Assembly: GCA_964370435.1 (NCBI GenBank)
Contig: CAYJJG010000004.1
Location: 55,347-119,346, forward strand
Source of the DNA: CALVGQ01 sp964370435
GTDB taxonomy: Bacteria; Bacillota_I; Bacilli_A; Erysipelotrichales; Erysipelotrichaceae
Direction of reading: 5' to 3'
DNA length: 64,000 nt
This document shows, one piece after another, positions 1-6,733 of this stretch; the first letter of the stretch is position 1; each line of letters starts with the position of its first letter. A model generated the notes under the pieces. The model was not told where the DNA came from and ran no database searches. It worked only from the letters and a program-made list of their open reading frames with translations. Position numbers and translations under genes: made by a program.

Positions 1-660
1 TTTTAAAAACTCATCTTGAGCTAATTTAGCGTAATGGTAAGCCTCTAAGTGATTATCGGATGCTAATAATACATGTGAGTAGGAATAATATAAGAAGGCA
101 GTACATTTTGGGACAATCAAAGGACTATTAATCAGCTCACTACTTAATTCAATAGCTTTTTTATTATTAACAATCATAAAATAATAGGCGATTAAATAAA
201 CTTTATGATAATAAAGCTCTTTGGATGAAAAATGTTTAATGAATTTATTGAGAAAATTTAATAGCTTCTTGGACTGTATTTCATCATCCATCATGACAAA
301 ATAAATAAACTTTAAATTATTAAAAGGTATAAAAAGAGGGGAGTTTGAGTACTCTTCTTCAGCTTCCAATAGCCAATTATGCACAAGTTCATATTTACCC
401 TCATCAGCATTGTATATGATTGAGTAATTCTTAGTTATTTTTTCTATAGCCTCTTCAACATACGGTTCTTCGAATTTTTTTCCAATCAGTGTTACATAAA
501 GTTCATTCCACTGAGAAATGGAAATCTTTTTCTTGCCTCGTTCGAGCTCGCTAAGATAGGCTACACTATAATTTGTCATCGAGGCGACAGCTTCTAGTTT
601 TAGCTCTTTTTCAACTCTAATTTTTTTAAAAAATGAGGCATACAAATGATTATATTTCAT
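1..660 (-). CDS. XRE-HTH + TPR transcriptional regulator (RRNPP-like), truncated by window edge
   Basis: The frame is open from the ATG at 660 to the window edge, giving 220 codons; the C-terminus lies outside. Residues about 5-60 form an XRE-type helix-turn-helix, with the recognition region reading NYSVAYLSELERGKK. From about residue 75 on, the protein is all-helical and Tyr/Leu/Lys-rich, with Ala/Tyr pairs in tetratricopeptide spacing (for example KELYYHKVYLIAYYF). HTH plus TPR is the layout of RRNPP peptide-sensing regulators (Rgg, PlcR, NprR, PrgX). A short exported-looking peptide gene starts divergently at 817. Two similar regulators occur at 38825-41364, also next to a small peptide. 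Peptide sensing is inferred from architecture and context. Confidence 0.8.
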   Translation of the reverse strand, partial: MKYNHLYASFFKKIRVEKELKLEAVASMTNYSVAYLSELERGKKKISISQWNELYVTLIGKKFEEPYVEEAIEKITKNYSIIYNADEGKYELVHNWLLEAEEEYSNSPLFIPFNNLKFIYFVMMDDEIQSKKLLNFLNKFIKHFSSKELYYHKVYLIAYYFMIVNNKKAIELSSELINSPLIVPKCTAFLYYSYSHVLLASDNHLEAYHYAKLAQDEFLK

Positions 661-670
661 AATGTCTCCT

Positions 671-743
671 ATTCTGCATAATTGGTTCCAAAACTAATAA
701 ATAAGTAATAATTTTAAGTAAATATGCGCTTAATTCTGCATAA
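671..743. promoter_or_regulatory. Repeated ATTCTGCATAA element and dyad between regulator and peptide gene
   Basis: The 11-mer ATTCTGCATAA occurs at 671-681, just upstream of the regulator start at 660, and again at 733-743. The second copy is half of a dyad, TATGC-N10-GCATA at 723-742, ending 10 nt before the -35 box of the peptide promoter. Two copies in one divergent intergenic region suggest operators through which the XRE-TPR protein activates the peptide gene and controls itself. The repeats are seen directly; the binding is inferred. Confidence 0.5.
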
Positions 744-752
744 ATTCTTACA

Positions 753-781
753 TTGATAATGCCCTTTTTCATACCTATAAT
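753..781 (+). promoter_or_regulatory. Sigma-A-type promoter of the small peptide gene
   Basis: TTGATA at 753-758, a 17-nt spacer, and TATAAT at 776-781. This would start transcription near 788, about 30 nt before the GTG at 817. It is one of the best promoter matches in the window and supports the short downstream ORF as a real gene. Confidence 0.75.
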
Positions 782-816
782 TCTTGTATAGGACCTATTA
801 GAAAGAGAGAATAATA

Positions 817-915
817 GTGAAAAAATTACATTATATAATTGCACTTGGACTTATTCTGGTGGCTCCTTTAATGTCTGCGGTTGCAGGTATTGGTTTTTGG
901 ACATTTGCTAAATAA
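817..915 (+). CDS. Short hydrophobic peptide, candidate signalling peptide precursor (32 aa)
   Basis: A GTG-initiated ORF of 32 codons preceded by a purine-rich ribosome-binding site (GAAAGAGAGA at 801-810). The peptide has a short basic N-terminus (MKKLHY), a hydrophobic core of about 18 residues and the tail GIGFWTFAK, so it resembles a secreted pheromone precursor. It lies about 35 nt downstream of a near-consensus promoter and is divergent from an XRE-TPR regulator, the usual setting of SHP/ComS/PapR-type pheromones. The tail resembles that of the 61-aa peptide at 38445-38630 (FGWFPK). I recognise no known family. A small membrane toxin or leader peptide would be the alternative. Confidence 0.55.
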   Translation: MKKLHYIIALGLILVAPLMSAVAGIGFWTFAK

Positions 916-981
916 TTTTAACTAATAACACGATTTTATAGATTAAATTATAACATTATCAACATTTAAAATAAAGTGATT

Positions 982-997
982 GTTCGATTTTTCGAAC
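982..997 (+). promoter_or_regulatory. Inverted repeat just upstream of the HTH gene's ribosome-binding site
   Basis: Perfect 6-bp dyad GTTCGA-TTTT-TCGAAC abutting the CGGAGG Shine-Dalgarno that starts at 997. It could be an autoregulatory operator for the small HTH protein or an RNA hairpin that affects translation. The function is inferred from position only. Confidence 0.4.
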
Positions 998-1013
998 GGA
1001 GGTATTAAAAGAA

Positions 1014-1259
1014 ATGTTAAAAGTGAGTATAAGTGTAGCAATTCAAAAAAGGTTAAAAATATTATGTTCTGAGAAGGGTTGGAGTTTATCAGAGTTGTCA
1101 CGAAGAAGCAGGGTGCCTAAATCTTCATTAAGCACACTAATGCATAATCCGACTCAATGTATATCAACATCTAATCTTGCTAAAATAACCGAAGCATTTG
1201 AGATGACACTTGCTGAATTCTTTGATGATGAAATATTTAGTAATTTAGCAGTAAGGTGA
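1014..1259 (+). CDS. Small XRE-family (Cro/C1-type) helix-turn-helix regulator
   Basis: An 81-aa single-domain protein. Residues about 10-70 form a Cro/C1-type HTH: ERKLSELSRRSRVPKSS-like helices (here SLSELSRRSRVPKSSLSTL) followed by the LAKITEAFEMTLAEFF signature typical of XRE proteins. A GGAGG ribosome-binding site lies about 11 nt upstream. The gene is 98 nt downstream of the candidate signalling peptide on the same strand, so it could be co-transcribed or have its own weak promoter; a GTTCGA dyad sits just before it. There is no ligand domain. The target is unknown; autoregulation or participation in the peptide circuit is possible. Confidence 0.8.
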   Translation: MLKVSISVAIQKRLKILCSEKGWSLSELSRRSRVPKSSLSTLMHNPTQCISTSNLAKITEAFEMTLAEFFDDEIFSNLAVR

Positions 1260-1384
1260 ATATAATAAATGCTATATAGTTAAAACTACATAAGTTAGCT
1301 TAAAGAAAAGCTATTAACATTTATTTTACTATAACAAATTATTTAGTAATAAATACCTTAATTATTTAGACGTTTAAATTAAAT

Positions 1385-1434
1385 AAAGAAGCTAAAACAT
1401 AAACAATACTGTTGATGTTTTAACTTCTTTTTTG
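1385..1434. terminator. Terminator of the rpsP-trmD operon (possibly bidirectional)
   Basis: A 16-bp near-perfect stem (1385-1400 with 1415-1430, one mismatch) sits immediately after the trmD stop. A/T tracts on both sides let it work for the minus-strand operon and for the plus-strand HTH gene. Confidence 0.75.
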
Positions 1435-1436
1435 CT

Positions 1437-2162
1437 TTATTGACTTAATTCTTCTTTTATTTCTTTTAATAGTTTTTCTTCTTCTTTAGTTAATGCTCTT
1501 TTTTGCAGTAAATCAGGGCGATAAGTTAAAGTTCTCTTTAAAGCTTCTTTTAATCGATAGCTTTCAATATTTTTATGATGACCACTTAATAATACTGATG
1601 GTACCTCATGACCATCAAAACTACTAGGTTTGGTGTACTGAGGATGTTCTAATAAATCATTTTCAAAGGATTCCTCTAAATGGCTAGCTTCTACAATAGC
1701 ACCATCTAACAAGCGAATAACGGCATCAGATATTACCATTGACGCTAATTCACCACCAGTTAAAATGAAATCACCAATACTTAATGCACCATCGACATAA
1801 TGCTCTACTCTTGCATCAATACCTTCATAATGGCCACAAATTAATATAAGATGATCTTGTTTTGCAAGTGAACGAACTGTTTTTTGTTCCAACTTAGTTC
1901 CATGGGGTGCCATTAAATAACTTTTAGCATTATCAGTCTTTACTGCAGCTAAAGCATCTACTAAAGGTTGGCAAGTCATTACCATTCCCTGACCACCACC
2001 ATAAGGGGTGTCATCAACAGTCTTATGTTTATTACTGGAATAATCACGGATATTGATAATTTCAACATCTACTATATTCTTATCAATAGTTCTTTTAATT
2101 ATTGAAGTATTTATAAAGCCTTCATACATTTCGGGAAACAAAGTTAATATACTAATTTTCAT
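1437..2162 (-). CDS. trmD: tRNA (guanine-N1-)-methyltransferase TrmD
   Basis: A 241-aa protein of the usual family length. It methylates G37 at N1 in tRNAs reading CNN/CGG codons, using S-adenosylmethionine. N-terminal MKISILTLFPEMYEGF, the PYGGGQGMVM loop and the trefoil-knot segment GHYEGIDARVEHYVDGALSIGDF are the SPOUT hallmarks. TGGELASM and HPQYTKP are also family motifs. Its start overlaps the end of rimM by 4 nt, consistent with translational coupling. It is the last gene before a terminator. rplS, often next in this operon, is absent. Confidence 0.97.
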   Translation of the reverse strand: MKISILTLFPEMYEGFINTSIIKRTIDKNIVDVEIINIRDYSSNKHKTVDDTPYGGGQGMVMTCQPLVDALAAVKTDNAKSYLMAPHGTKLEQKTVRSLAKQDHLILICGHYEGIDARVEHYVDGALSIGDFILTGGELASMVISDAVIRLLDGAIVEASHLEESFENDLLEHPQYTKPSSFDGHEVPSVLLSGHHKNIESYRLKEALKRTLTYRPDLLQKRALTKEEEKLLKEIKEELSQ

Positions 2163-2662
2163 AGTAAACCCTCTATGACTTTTATAGTAATTCTTTTTTC
2201 TTTAAGATCTACATCAAGAATAAAATTAGGAACATAAGGAACTAATACATCTTTTCCATCAGTTTTAATTCTCAATACGGAATGTGCACCAGTGATTTCT
2301 ACATCTTTAACAATACCTATTAATTGGTTATCTTGATCAACCACATTTAATCCTCTTAGTTCAAAGATATAGTACTCTCCTTTATTTAAATGGTGTAGTT
2401 CATCCTTTTTCATGTATATTTCAGCTTTATTATATTTTTCTATTAAATTAATATCCTGATAATTTTTAAAACTAAGAAGAGGAAATTCTTGATGCATTCT
2501 AAAAGACTCAATAATAAAGGCTATCATTTCATTATTAATATTTAGATATACTGTGTTTCCTGCTTTAAATCTTTTTTCTGGGAAATCACTCATATTATAG
2601 ACTTTCATTTCTCCTTTTAAGCCAAAAGGCTTAATTAAAGCACCGATTTTAATAAAATTCAT
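2159..2662 (-). CDS. rimM: 16S rRNA processing protein RimM
   Basis: A 167-aa ribosome maturation factor that binds S19 and assists assembly of the 30S head. The N-terminal RimM beta-barrel opens with IGALIKPFGLKGEMKVY (family form: G.I...HGlkGevkv). The C-terminal PRC-barrel is seen around GEYYIFELRGLNVVDQD and continues to VLVPYVPNFILDVDLKEKRI. The gene lies between khpA and trmD in the classical order, with a 4-nt overlap into trmD. Confidence 0.95.
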   Translation of the reverse strand: MNFIKIGALIKPFGLKGEMKVYNMSDFPEKRFKAGNTVYLNINNEMIAFIIESFRMHQEFPLLSFKNYQDINLIEKYNKAEIYMKKDELHHLNKGEYYIFELRGLNVVDQDNQLIGIVKDVEITGAHSVLRIKTDGKDVLVPYVPNFILDVDLKEKRITIKVIEGLL

Positions 2663-2700
2663 AACGTCTCCTTAGTTTTAAAAAAGAGTGCATCAGCACC

Positions 2701-2949
2701 CTAATAAGATTCAAATTTGATTGAAATCTTTTTATCTTCGATTCTTGATGCTATTGACATCATGTGACGAAGTGCGCTAGCCATAGAACCTTGGCGGCCA
2801 ATTAATCTAGCTACATCTTCACTTTTTGCATATACATACAATACAACTTCATTTGGATTTAAGCTTGGCATTGTCTTTACAGATACAGCTTCTTTAGCAT
2901 CTGTAAGTGGCAGTACCAAATCATATAAAGTTTTTTCTAAATCACTCAT
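2701..2949 (-). CDS. khpA: KH-domain RNA-binding protein KhpA
   Basis: An 82-aa single KH domain. The RNA-binding loop reads RLIGRQGSMASALRHMM, matching the GxxG KH signature (GRQG). KhpA proteins partner with KhpB/Jag and bind small and messenger RNAs. The gene is separated from rpsP by 2 nt, so the two are probably translationally coupled. The location between rpsP and rimM is the conserved one in Bacillota. Confidence 0.93.
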   Translation of the reverse strand: MSDLEKTLYDLVLPLTDAKEAVSVKTMPSLNPNEVVLYVYAKSEDVARLIGRQGSMASALRHMMSIASRIEDKKISIKFESY

Positions 2950-2951
2950 TG

Positions 2952-3221
2952 TTATTTAGCTGTTTTTTCATCATGGAAACGTTTCATAACACCTTGTGTT
3001 GATAAGATATTACGAACTGTATCTGATGGTTGAGCTCCATTTCTTAACCATTTTAGAGCTAATTCTTCATTAACTTTAACTTCAGCAGGGCTTGTAGTTG
3101 GATTGTATGTTCCGATTACTTCGATATCACGTCCATCACGAGGAGAACGAGAGTCAGCTGCAACAATTCTATAGAAAGGGGATTTTTTTGCACCCATTCT
3201 TTTTAAACGTAATTTTACCAT
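2952..3221 (-). CDS. rpsP: 30S ribosomal protein S16
   Basis: An 89-aa protein beginning MVKLRLKRMGAKKSPFYRIV, the diagnostic S16 N-terminus. The family motif RDIEVIGTYNP and the RNGAQPSDTVRNIL segment are also present. The start at 3221 is preferred over an upstream in-frame ATG because that upstream ATG lies within the GGAGGA Shine-Dalgarno. It is the first gene of the operon rpsP-khpA-rimM-trmD and is driven by the TTGACA promoter just upstream. Confidence 0.97.
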   Translation of the reverse strand: MVKLRLKRMGAKKSPFYRIVAADSRSPRDGRDIEVIGTYNPTTSPAEVKVNEELALKWLRNGAQPSDTVRNILSTQGVMKRFHDEKTAK

Positions 3222-3251
3222 TTTTAATTCCTCCATTTAATTTACTTTATT

Positions 3252-3279
3252 AGTTTATCATAAAAAAAAGAAGTGTCAA
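3252..3279 (-). promoter_or_regulatory. Promoter of the rpsP operon
   Basis: On the minus strand: TTGACA (3274-3279), a 16-nt spacer, and TAAACT (3252-3257) with an extended TGN element. It is positioned just upstream of rpsP. Confidence 0.75.
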
Positions 3280-3297
3280 GTAAAAAAGCTTTACAGA

Positions 3298-3327
3298 ACA
3301 AAAATAGTCACCGAAGTGACTATTTTT
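3298..3327 (-). terminator. Intrinsic terminator of the muramidase gene
   Basis: Perfect stem AAAATAGTCAC/GTGACTATTTT with a 4-nt loop directly after the GH25 stop. A T-run follows on the minus strand, which separates the gene from the rpsP promoter. Confidence 0.8.
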
Positions 3328-3328
3328 T

Positions 3329-4432
3329 CTACTCTTGTATTAGTAATACCTGATTTGGATAAATAAGATTAGGATTTTCGATGTTGTTGTAGGTGGCGAT
3401 AGCATTTACTGTAGTTTGATATTCTTGAGCTATATCCCATAGGGTATCTCCTGATTGAACAATATAACGTGTAACAGTTGGTTGTACAACAGAAGTTTCA
3501 CTGGTAGCCGCTTCGGGAATATGAAGTTCTTCACCAGGATAAATAAGGTTAGGATTCGCTATTTGATTGTAGGCAACTATCTCACTAACAGTAGTGTTAT
3601 AGCTTTGTGCGATGTCCCACAAAGTATCTCCTGATTGAACTACATATAATAAAGTACGTGTAATTGGGTATGGATCGCTGCTGATTGGATCATCTATAGG
3701 ATCTTTATTAGAGACACTATCTGTTTCATCTGATGAAAGAAATACTCCAGAAGTATAAATATCACCATCGACATTACCACTTATTCCATTAACCTTTTCA
3801 TCATCCGCATATTGATAGCCAACCCATGAAGTCCAAACATCATTTTCAGGAAGTTGATATTCACTTGGATCTTCTAAACCTTCATAGGCCGCAACCCACA
3901 AAGGATATTTTGAAAAATCGGTATTCCAAGTGTTTTCAACGTTGTTGGCATCAGTATAAATTACTGGTAATACACCTGTTTGTTGATTAAGTTCCTCTAT
4001 AAATGCCAACCCAACAGTGTTTATTTCCTCTTTAGTTAAGCTTCCGAAACTCTCAAAATCCATTGCTGGTCGCATCGTATAATCTAATCCTGATATTAAA
4101 TTTGCGAAACGTATAGCTTGTGATTTTGCCTCTTCTGTTGTAGTTGCAGTTACAAAATAATAAAAACCAAAGTCAACTCCAGCAGCCTCTGCTTTAGTAT
4201 AATTTTCTTTAAATCGGCTATCTGTTATCGTGTTACCATATCCAGCACGAATATACACTGCGGATATGCCAGCACTTTTAACTTCATCAAAATCGATGTC
4301 ACCTTGATATACACTAACATCTAAACCAGATAGAAAATCATCTGCATTAGCATCAACTGCTAATAGTTGTTTGCATAGCACCAGCAAAACAATACTATAT
4401 ACTACTAAAACAATAATATATTTATTTTTCAT
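3329..4432 (-). CDS. Secreted GH25 muramidase (lysozyme) with two C-terminal LysM domains
   Basis: A 367-aa exported cell-wall hydrolase cleaving the MurNAc-GlcNAc glycan backbone. It has an N-terminal signal peptide (about 1-30). The GH25 domain (about 35-230) has the DVSVYQG opening, RAGYG, and the catalytic acidic cluster in PAMDFE. A Ser/Asp/Pro linker leads to two LysM repeats (about 262-306 and 323-366), each with the SGDTLWDIAQ signature. It is a single gene, transcribed alone between its terminator and a divergent 3D-type wall protein at 4658. A housekeeping autolysin role is likely; a prophage lysin is less likely because no phage genes are nearby. Confidence 0.93.
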   Translation of the reverse strand: MKNKYIIVLVVYSIVLLVLCKQLLAVDANADDFLSGLDVSVYQGDIDFDEVKSAGISAVYIRAGYGNTITDSRFKENYTKAEAAGVDFGFYYFVTATTTEEAKSQAIRFANLISGLDYTMRPAMDFESFGSLTKEEINTVGLAFIEELNQQTGVLPVIYTDANNVENTWNTDFSKYPLWVAAYEGLEDPSEYQLPENDVWTSWVGYQYADDEKVNGISGNVDGDIYTSGVFLSSDETDSVSNKDPIDDPISSDPYPITRTLLYVVQSGDTLWDIAQSYNTTVSEIVAYNQIANPNLIYPGEELHIPEAATSETSVVQPTVTRYIVQSGDTLWDIAQEYQTTVNAIATYNNIENPNLIYPNQVLLIQE

Positions 4433-4657
4433 AACTCACTCCTTTCATTATATTTTATGTGTTTATAAAGCTTACTTATGGGCAATTTAATAAGTTTTGT
4501 AAGCATATAAAATTGCATAAATTAAAAAGTAATTAATTAAGTATAATGATTCGACATAATAATACAAATTTCATGGAGTATAAATTAGAAAATACTGGTA
4601 AATATATTCATAGAGTGCTCATGAGTGTATTTAAATGAAAGTAGAGAAATTAATAAA

Positions 4658-5239
4658 ATGAAATTATATATAGTTTTTAAATTAACAATAGCATCATCAC
4701 TTCTTACTATACCCTATATTACAGATCAAACTTTAAATCAACAAGATGGCGATAAGGTAAAATTCAATACTACAATAAAAGAAAAAGAAAATGTCATAAC
4801 TAGTGCTTTTTTAGCCACAAACAATTTAGATACAGTGAGGTTTACTTCATATTGGGTAGGTGATGGAAGTAGTGCCGATATGACTAGTTCAGGATTAAAT
4901 TCACACGATTTTGAAGTTAATAATCAAGGCTGGTATACCTATCAAGATAAAGTTGTATTAGCTTCAGCAACAGATGTTTGTTTAGAATCCACTACAGGAG
5001 CATGTGGGAAGTACAACGAACTTCCCGAAGGGTATAACTTACATAGTTTATTTGATGAATTAGTCATTCATGTAGATGGTGTAGAATATGATGCTATTAT
5101 TCTAGATTCTTGTGGAGCAAGTTTCTGGAATGAGGAACATCAACGCTATGATCTTTATATCGCTGATGTACAGTATTTAACCGATATGAAAGGTCATGTG
5201 GAAATAAAGAAACCAAAAGAATTGAAAATAAATTCTTGA
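4658..5239 (+). CDS. Secreted 3D/RlpA-like double-psi beta-barrel protein
   Basis: A 193-aa exported protein with signal sequence MKLYIVFKLTIASSLLTIPY. The C-terminal half carries the 3D-domain pattern: MTSSGL, a KVVLASA strand, a DSCGASF box and a RYDLYIAD strand, corresponding to the Asp residues of Bacillus 3D and lytic transglycosylase barrels. One Cys pair may form in the loop CLESTTGAC. Barrels of this type cleave or bind peptidoglycan. An in-frame GTG at 4625 would add 11 residues but has no better ribosome-binding site, so I prefer the ATG at 4658. It is divergent from the GH25 muramidase, so both may act in wall turnover. Confidence 0.7.
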   Translation: MKLYIVFKLTIASSLLTIPYITDQTLNQQDGDKVKFNTTIKEKENVITSAFLATNNLDTVRFTSYWVGDGSSADMTSSGLNSHDFEVNNQGWYTYQDKVVLASATDVCLESTTGACGKYNELPEGYNLHSLFDELVIHVDGVEYDAIILDSCGASFWNEEHQRYDLYIADVQYLTDMKGHVEIKKPKELKINS

Positions 5240-5251
5240 TAGAAAGCATAG

Positions 5252-5308
5252 AAAAAAGGCAACTCCAATTTACTGGGTTAGTTCATAACCAGTAATGGAT
5301 TGCCTTTT
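5252..5308. terminator. Intrinsic terminator between the 3D protein and the DUF4230 operon
   Basis: A long stem, AAAAAGGCAA paired with TTGCCTTTT and extended internally by TACTGG/CCAGTA, with A and T runs on its flanks. It can serve both the plus-strand 3D gene and the converging minus-strand lipoprotein gene. Confidence 0.8.
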
Positions 5309-5371
5309 AAGTTTAAGAATTTTTAATTAACATTATTGCAAACGAATAAAAACAAAAGATTTTCTATTAGA

Positions 5372-5947
5372 CTAATCAATATAAATGAATTCAATTGTAT
5401 ATTGTCTACCAGTTAAATCACCAATATTCTTAACATAATCTGTTAAAAGAATTTTAATTTTCTCATCTGATTGTGCTAATAATGTGGTATCTTGTGAAGC
5501 AGTTTCTTCCATTTTTGCTTGTGCCTCACTAAAAGCAGTAGTCTCATCTTCAGCTGTTATTGCAGCAGAAGATTTCTCTACATAAAATGATTCTTCTGTA
5601 AGCGTTGCGCTGTCAACTTTACTAGAAAGAAGCTGTGAATGTGGTAGCGTAATCATCACATGATCACCTTCAATTTTCAATGAAAGTTTAGATGCATCAA
5701 TTCCAATAGTTACAATACCACTGTATTCTATCCAGAAATTTTTATCTTTCATCCAAATAAAGAAACCTGAAGCATCTTCTTCAGAGTATTTAGCAACATT
5801 ATGGAAATAACAATCCATCACAGCCAACTCACTAATTGCTTCCATTTTTGCAAGTTGGATTTCTTCAGTTACTGTGTCATTGTTTGAACAAGCTGTTAAC
5901 ATAGAAAGGGAAATTGTTATGATAAGAAGTAATAATATTTTTTTCAT
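5372..5947 (-). CDS. DUF4230 lipoprotein
   Basis: A 191-aa predicted lipoprotein: basic start, hydrophobic stretch and lipobox LTAC with Cys about residue 20. The mature part has the DUF4230 pattern: IVTIGIDASKLSLKIEGDHVMITLP, then a helical region ending in a beta strand (YTIEFIYID). The family function is unknown. It follows a paralogue at 5951-6526 with a 3-nt gap, so the two are co-transcribed from the promoter at 6670-6698. A cell-envelope role is inferred from the lipid anchor and the neighbouring surface-protein operon. Confidence 0.75.
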   Translation of the reverse strand: MKKILLLLIITISLSMLTACSNNDTVTEEIQLAKMEAISELAVMDCYFHNVAKYSEEDASGFFIWMKDKNFWIEYSGIVTIGIDASKLSLKIEGDHVMITLPHSQLLSSKVDSATLTEESFYVEKSSAAITAEDETTAFSEAQAKMEETASQDTTLLAQSDEKIKILLTDYVKNIGDLTGRQYTIEFIYID

Positions 5948-5950
5948 AAT

Positions 5951-6526
5951 TTATTTCGCCTCCATGATTTCTAAAGTATAGCTTTCATTAAGTTGCTCAA
6001 CAAAAGGTTTAATAAGAGCTATAATAGTATTTTCAGCTGTTTCTCTAGCGATGTTTTTTATGCTTTCTTCGTTCTCTGTTTCAGTCGTTACATCTTCAAT
6101 ACAAGCTTCATAAGCCTTTTCGGTTACCGCAAGTTTATTAGCACTACTATTTATAAATATATAGTCAAGCGATGTTATGTCAACTGCAATCTCTGTTATG
6201 ATTACTTCAGGCATTTCGATTAAAACAATCAAGTTATCGTGATCAATGCTAATTTCTATTTCCTTAAAGTCAATCCCCGCTTTGACTACTGATTCATAGT
6301 AAACATAATAATCTGTATTTTCTGGTTTGTTTTCATTCATTACTTCAGTTACACCGATATAAATTGATTCGAATGTTGAAAGCTCATTAATATCAATGAT
6401 ACGCTCGAGTGTCGATTCAGTAAAAATTTCAGGAGCACTGTCTTCTTTAATAAAAAGAGTATATATAAGAAAACATAGACCTATAACAATAATTGAACTA
6501 ATTACCTTAATTATTATTGCTTTCAT
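5951..6526 (-). CDS. DUF4230 membrane-anchored protein
   Basis: A 191-aa paralogue of the next gene, anchored by an N-terminal transmembrane segment (residues about 5-27) instead of a lipobox. The DUF4230 core is visible as VKAGIDFKEIEISIDHDNLIVLIEMP, followed by the family's helical C-terminus and a final beta strand (YTLEIME). Its ATG overlaps the stop of a 33-codon ORF in an ATGA junction, which points to translational coupling. The biochemical role is unknown. Confidence 0.75.
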   Translation of the reverse strand: MKAIIIKVISSIIVIGLCFLIYTLFIKEDSAPEIFTESTLERIIDINELSTFESIYIGVTEVMNENKPENTDYYVYYESVVKAGIDFKEIEISIDHDNLIVLIEMPEVIITEIAVDITSLDYIFINSSANKLAVTEKAYEACIEDVTTETENEESIKNIARETAENTIIALIKPFVEQLNESYTLEIMEAK

Positions 6527-6624
6527 AAAAGTGAGCTACCCTTCATTTTTAAAACTATCTTAGTTGAATTGTTGCAAGAAGAGGTATTTCCTTTACTAGA
6601 CGCAGTTTCTTTTTTAAGTACCAT
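6523..6624 (-). CDS. 33-aa small ORF translationally coupled to the DUF4230 pair
   Basis: An ORF of 33 codons starting at an ATG preceded by AAGGAAG with a 6-nt spacer. It is the first ORF behind the strong promoter at 6670-6698 and ends in an ATGA overlap with the DUF4230 start. The product is Ser/Lys-rich with one Cys (ASSKGNTSSCNNSTKIVLKM) and has no membrane segment. It may be a small protein or only a leader that delivers ribosomes to the next gene. No family is recognised. Confidence 0.5.
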   Translation of the reverse strand: MVLKKETASSKGNTSSCNNSTKIVLKMKGSSLL

Positions 6625-6669
6625 AAAAAACTTCCTTCCCATATAAATATGTAAAATAAATCTGAAACA

Positions 6670-6698
6670 ATTATATAGAATAAAATACACTAAGTCAA
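6670..6698 (-). promoter_or_regulatory. Sigma-A-type promoter for the small ORF and DUF4230 genes
   Basis: On the minus strand: TTGACT (6693-6698), a 17-nt spacer, and TATAAT (6670-6675). It lies between the stop of the thioester protein and the 33-codon ORF, so the DUF4230 genes can be expressed independently of the sortase operon. Confidence 0.75.
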
Positions 6699-6733
6699 TT
6701 TAGAATAAGCTAAGTTAAACTTTAAATTAAACT

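Noticed and set aside
650..844. 64-aa minus-strand ORF across the regulator/peptide intergenic region
   Set aside because: It lies antisense to the peptide promoter and overlaps the regulator start. Composition is non-protein-like and there is no ribosome-binding site.
5993..6223. 76-aa plus-strand ORF inside the DUF4230 gene
   Set aside because: Shadow of the minus-strand gene, Phe/Tyr/Cys-rich, with no start signal.
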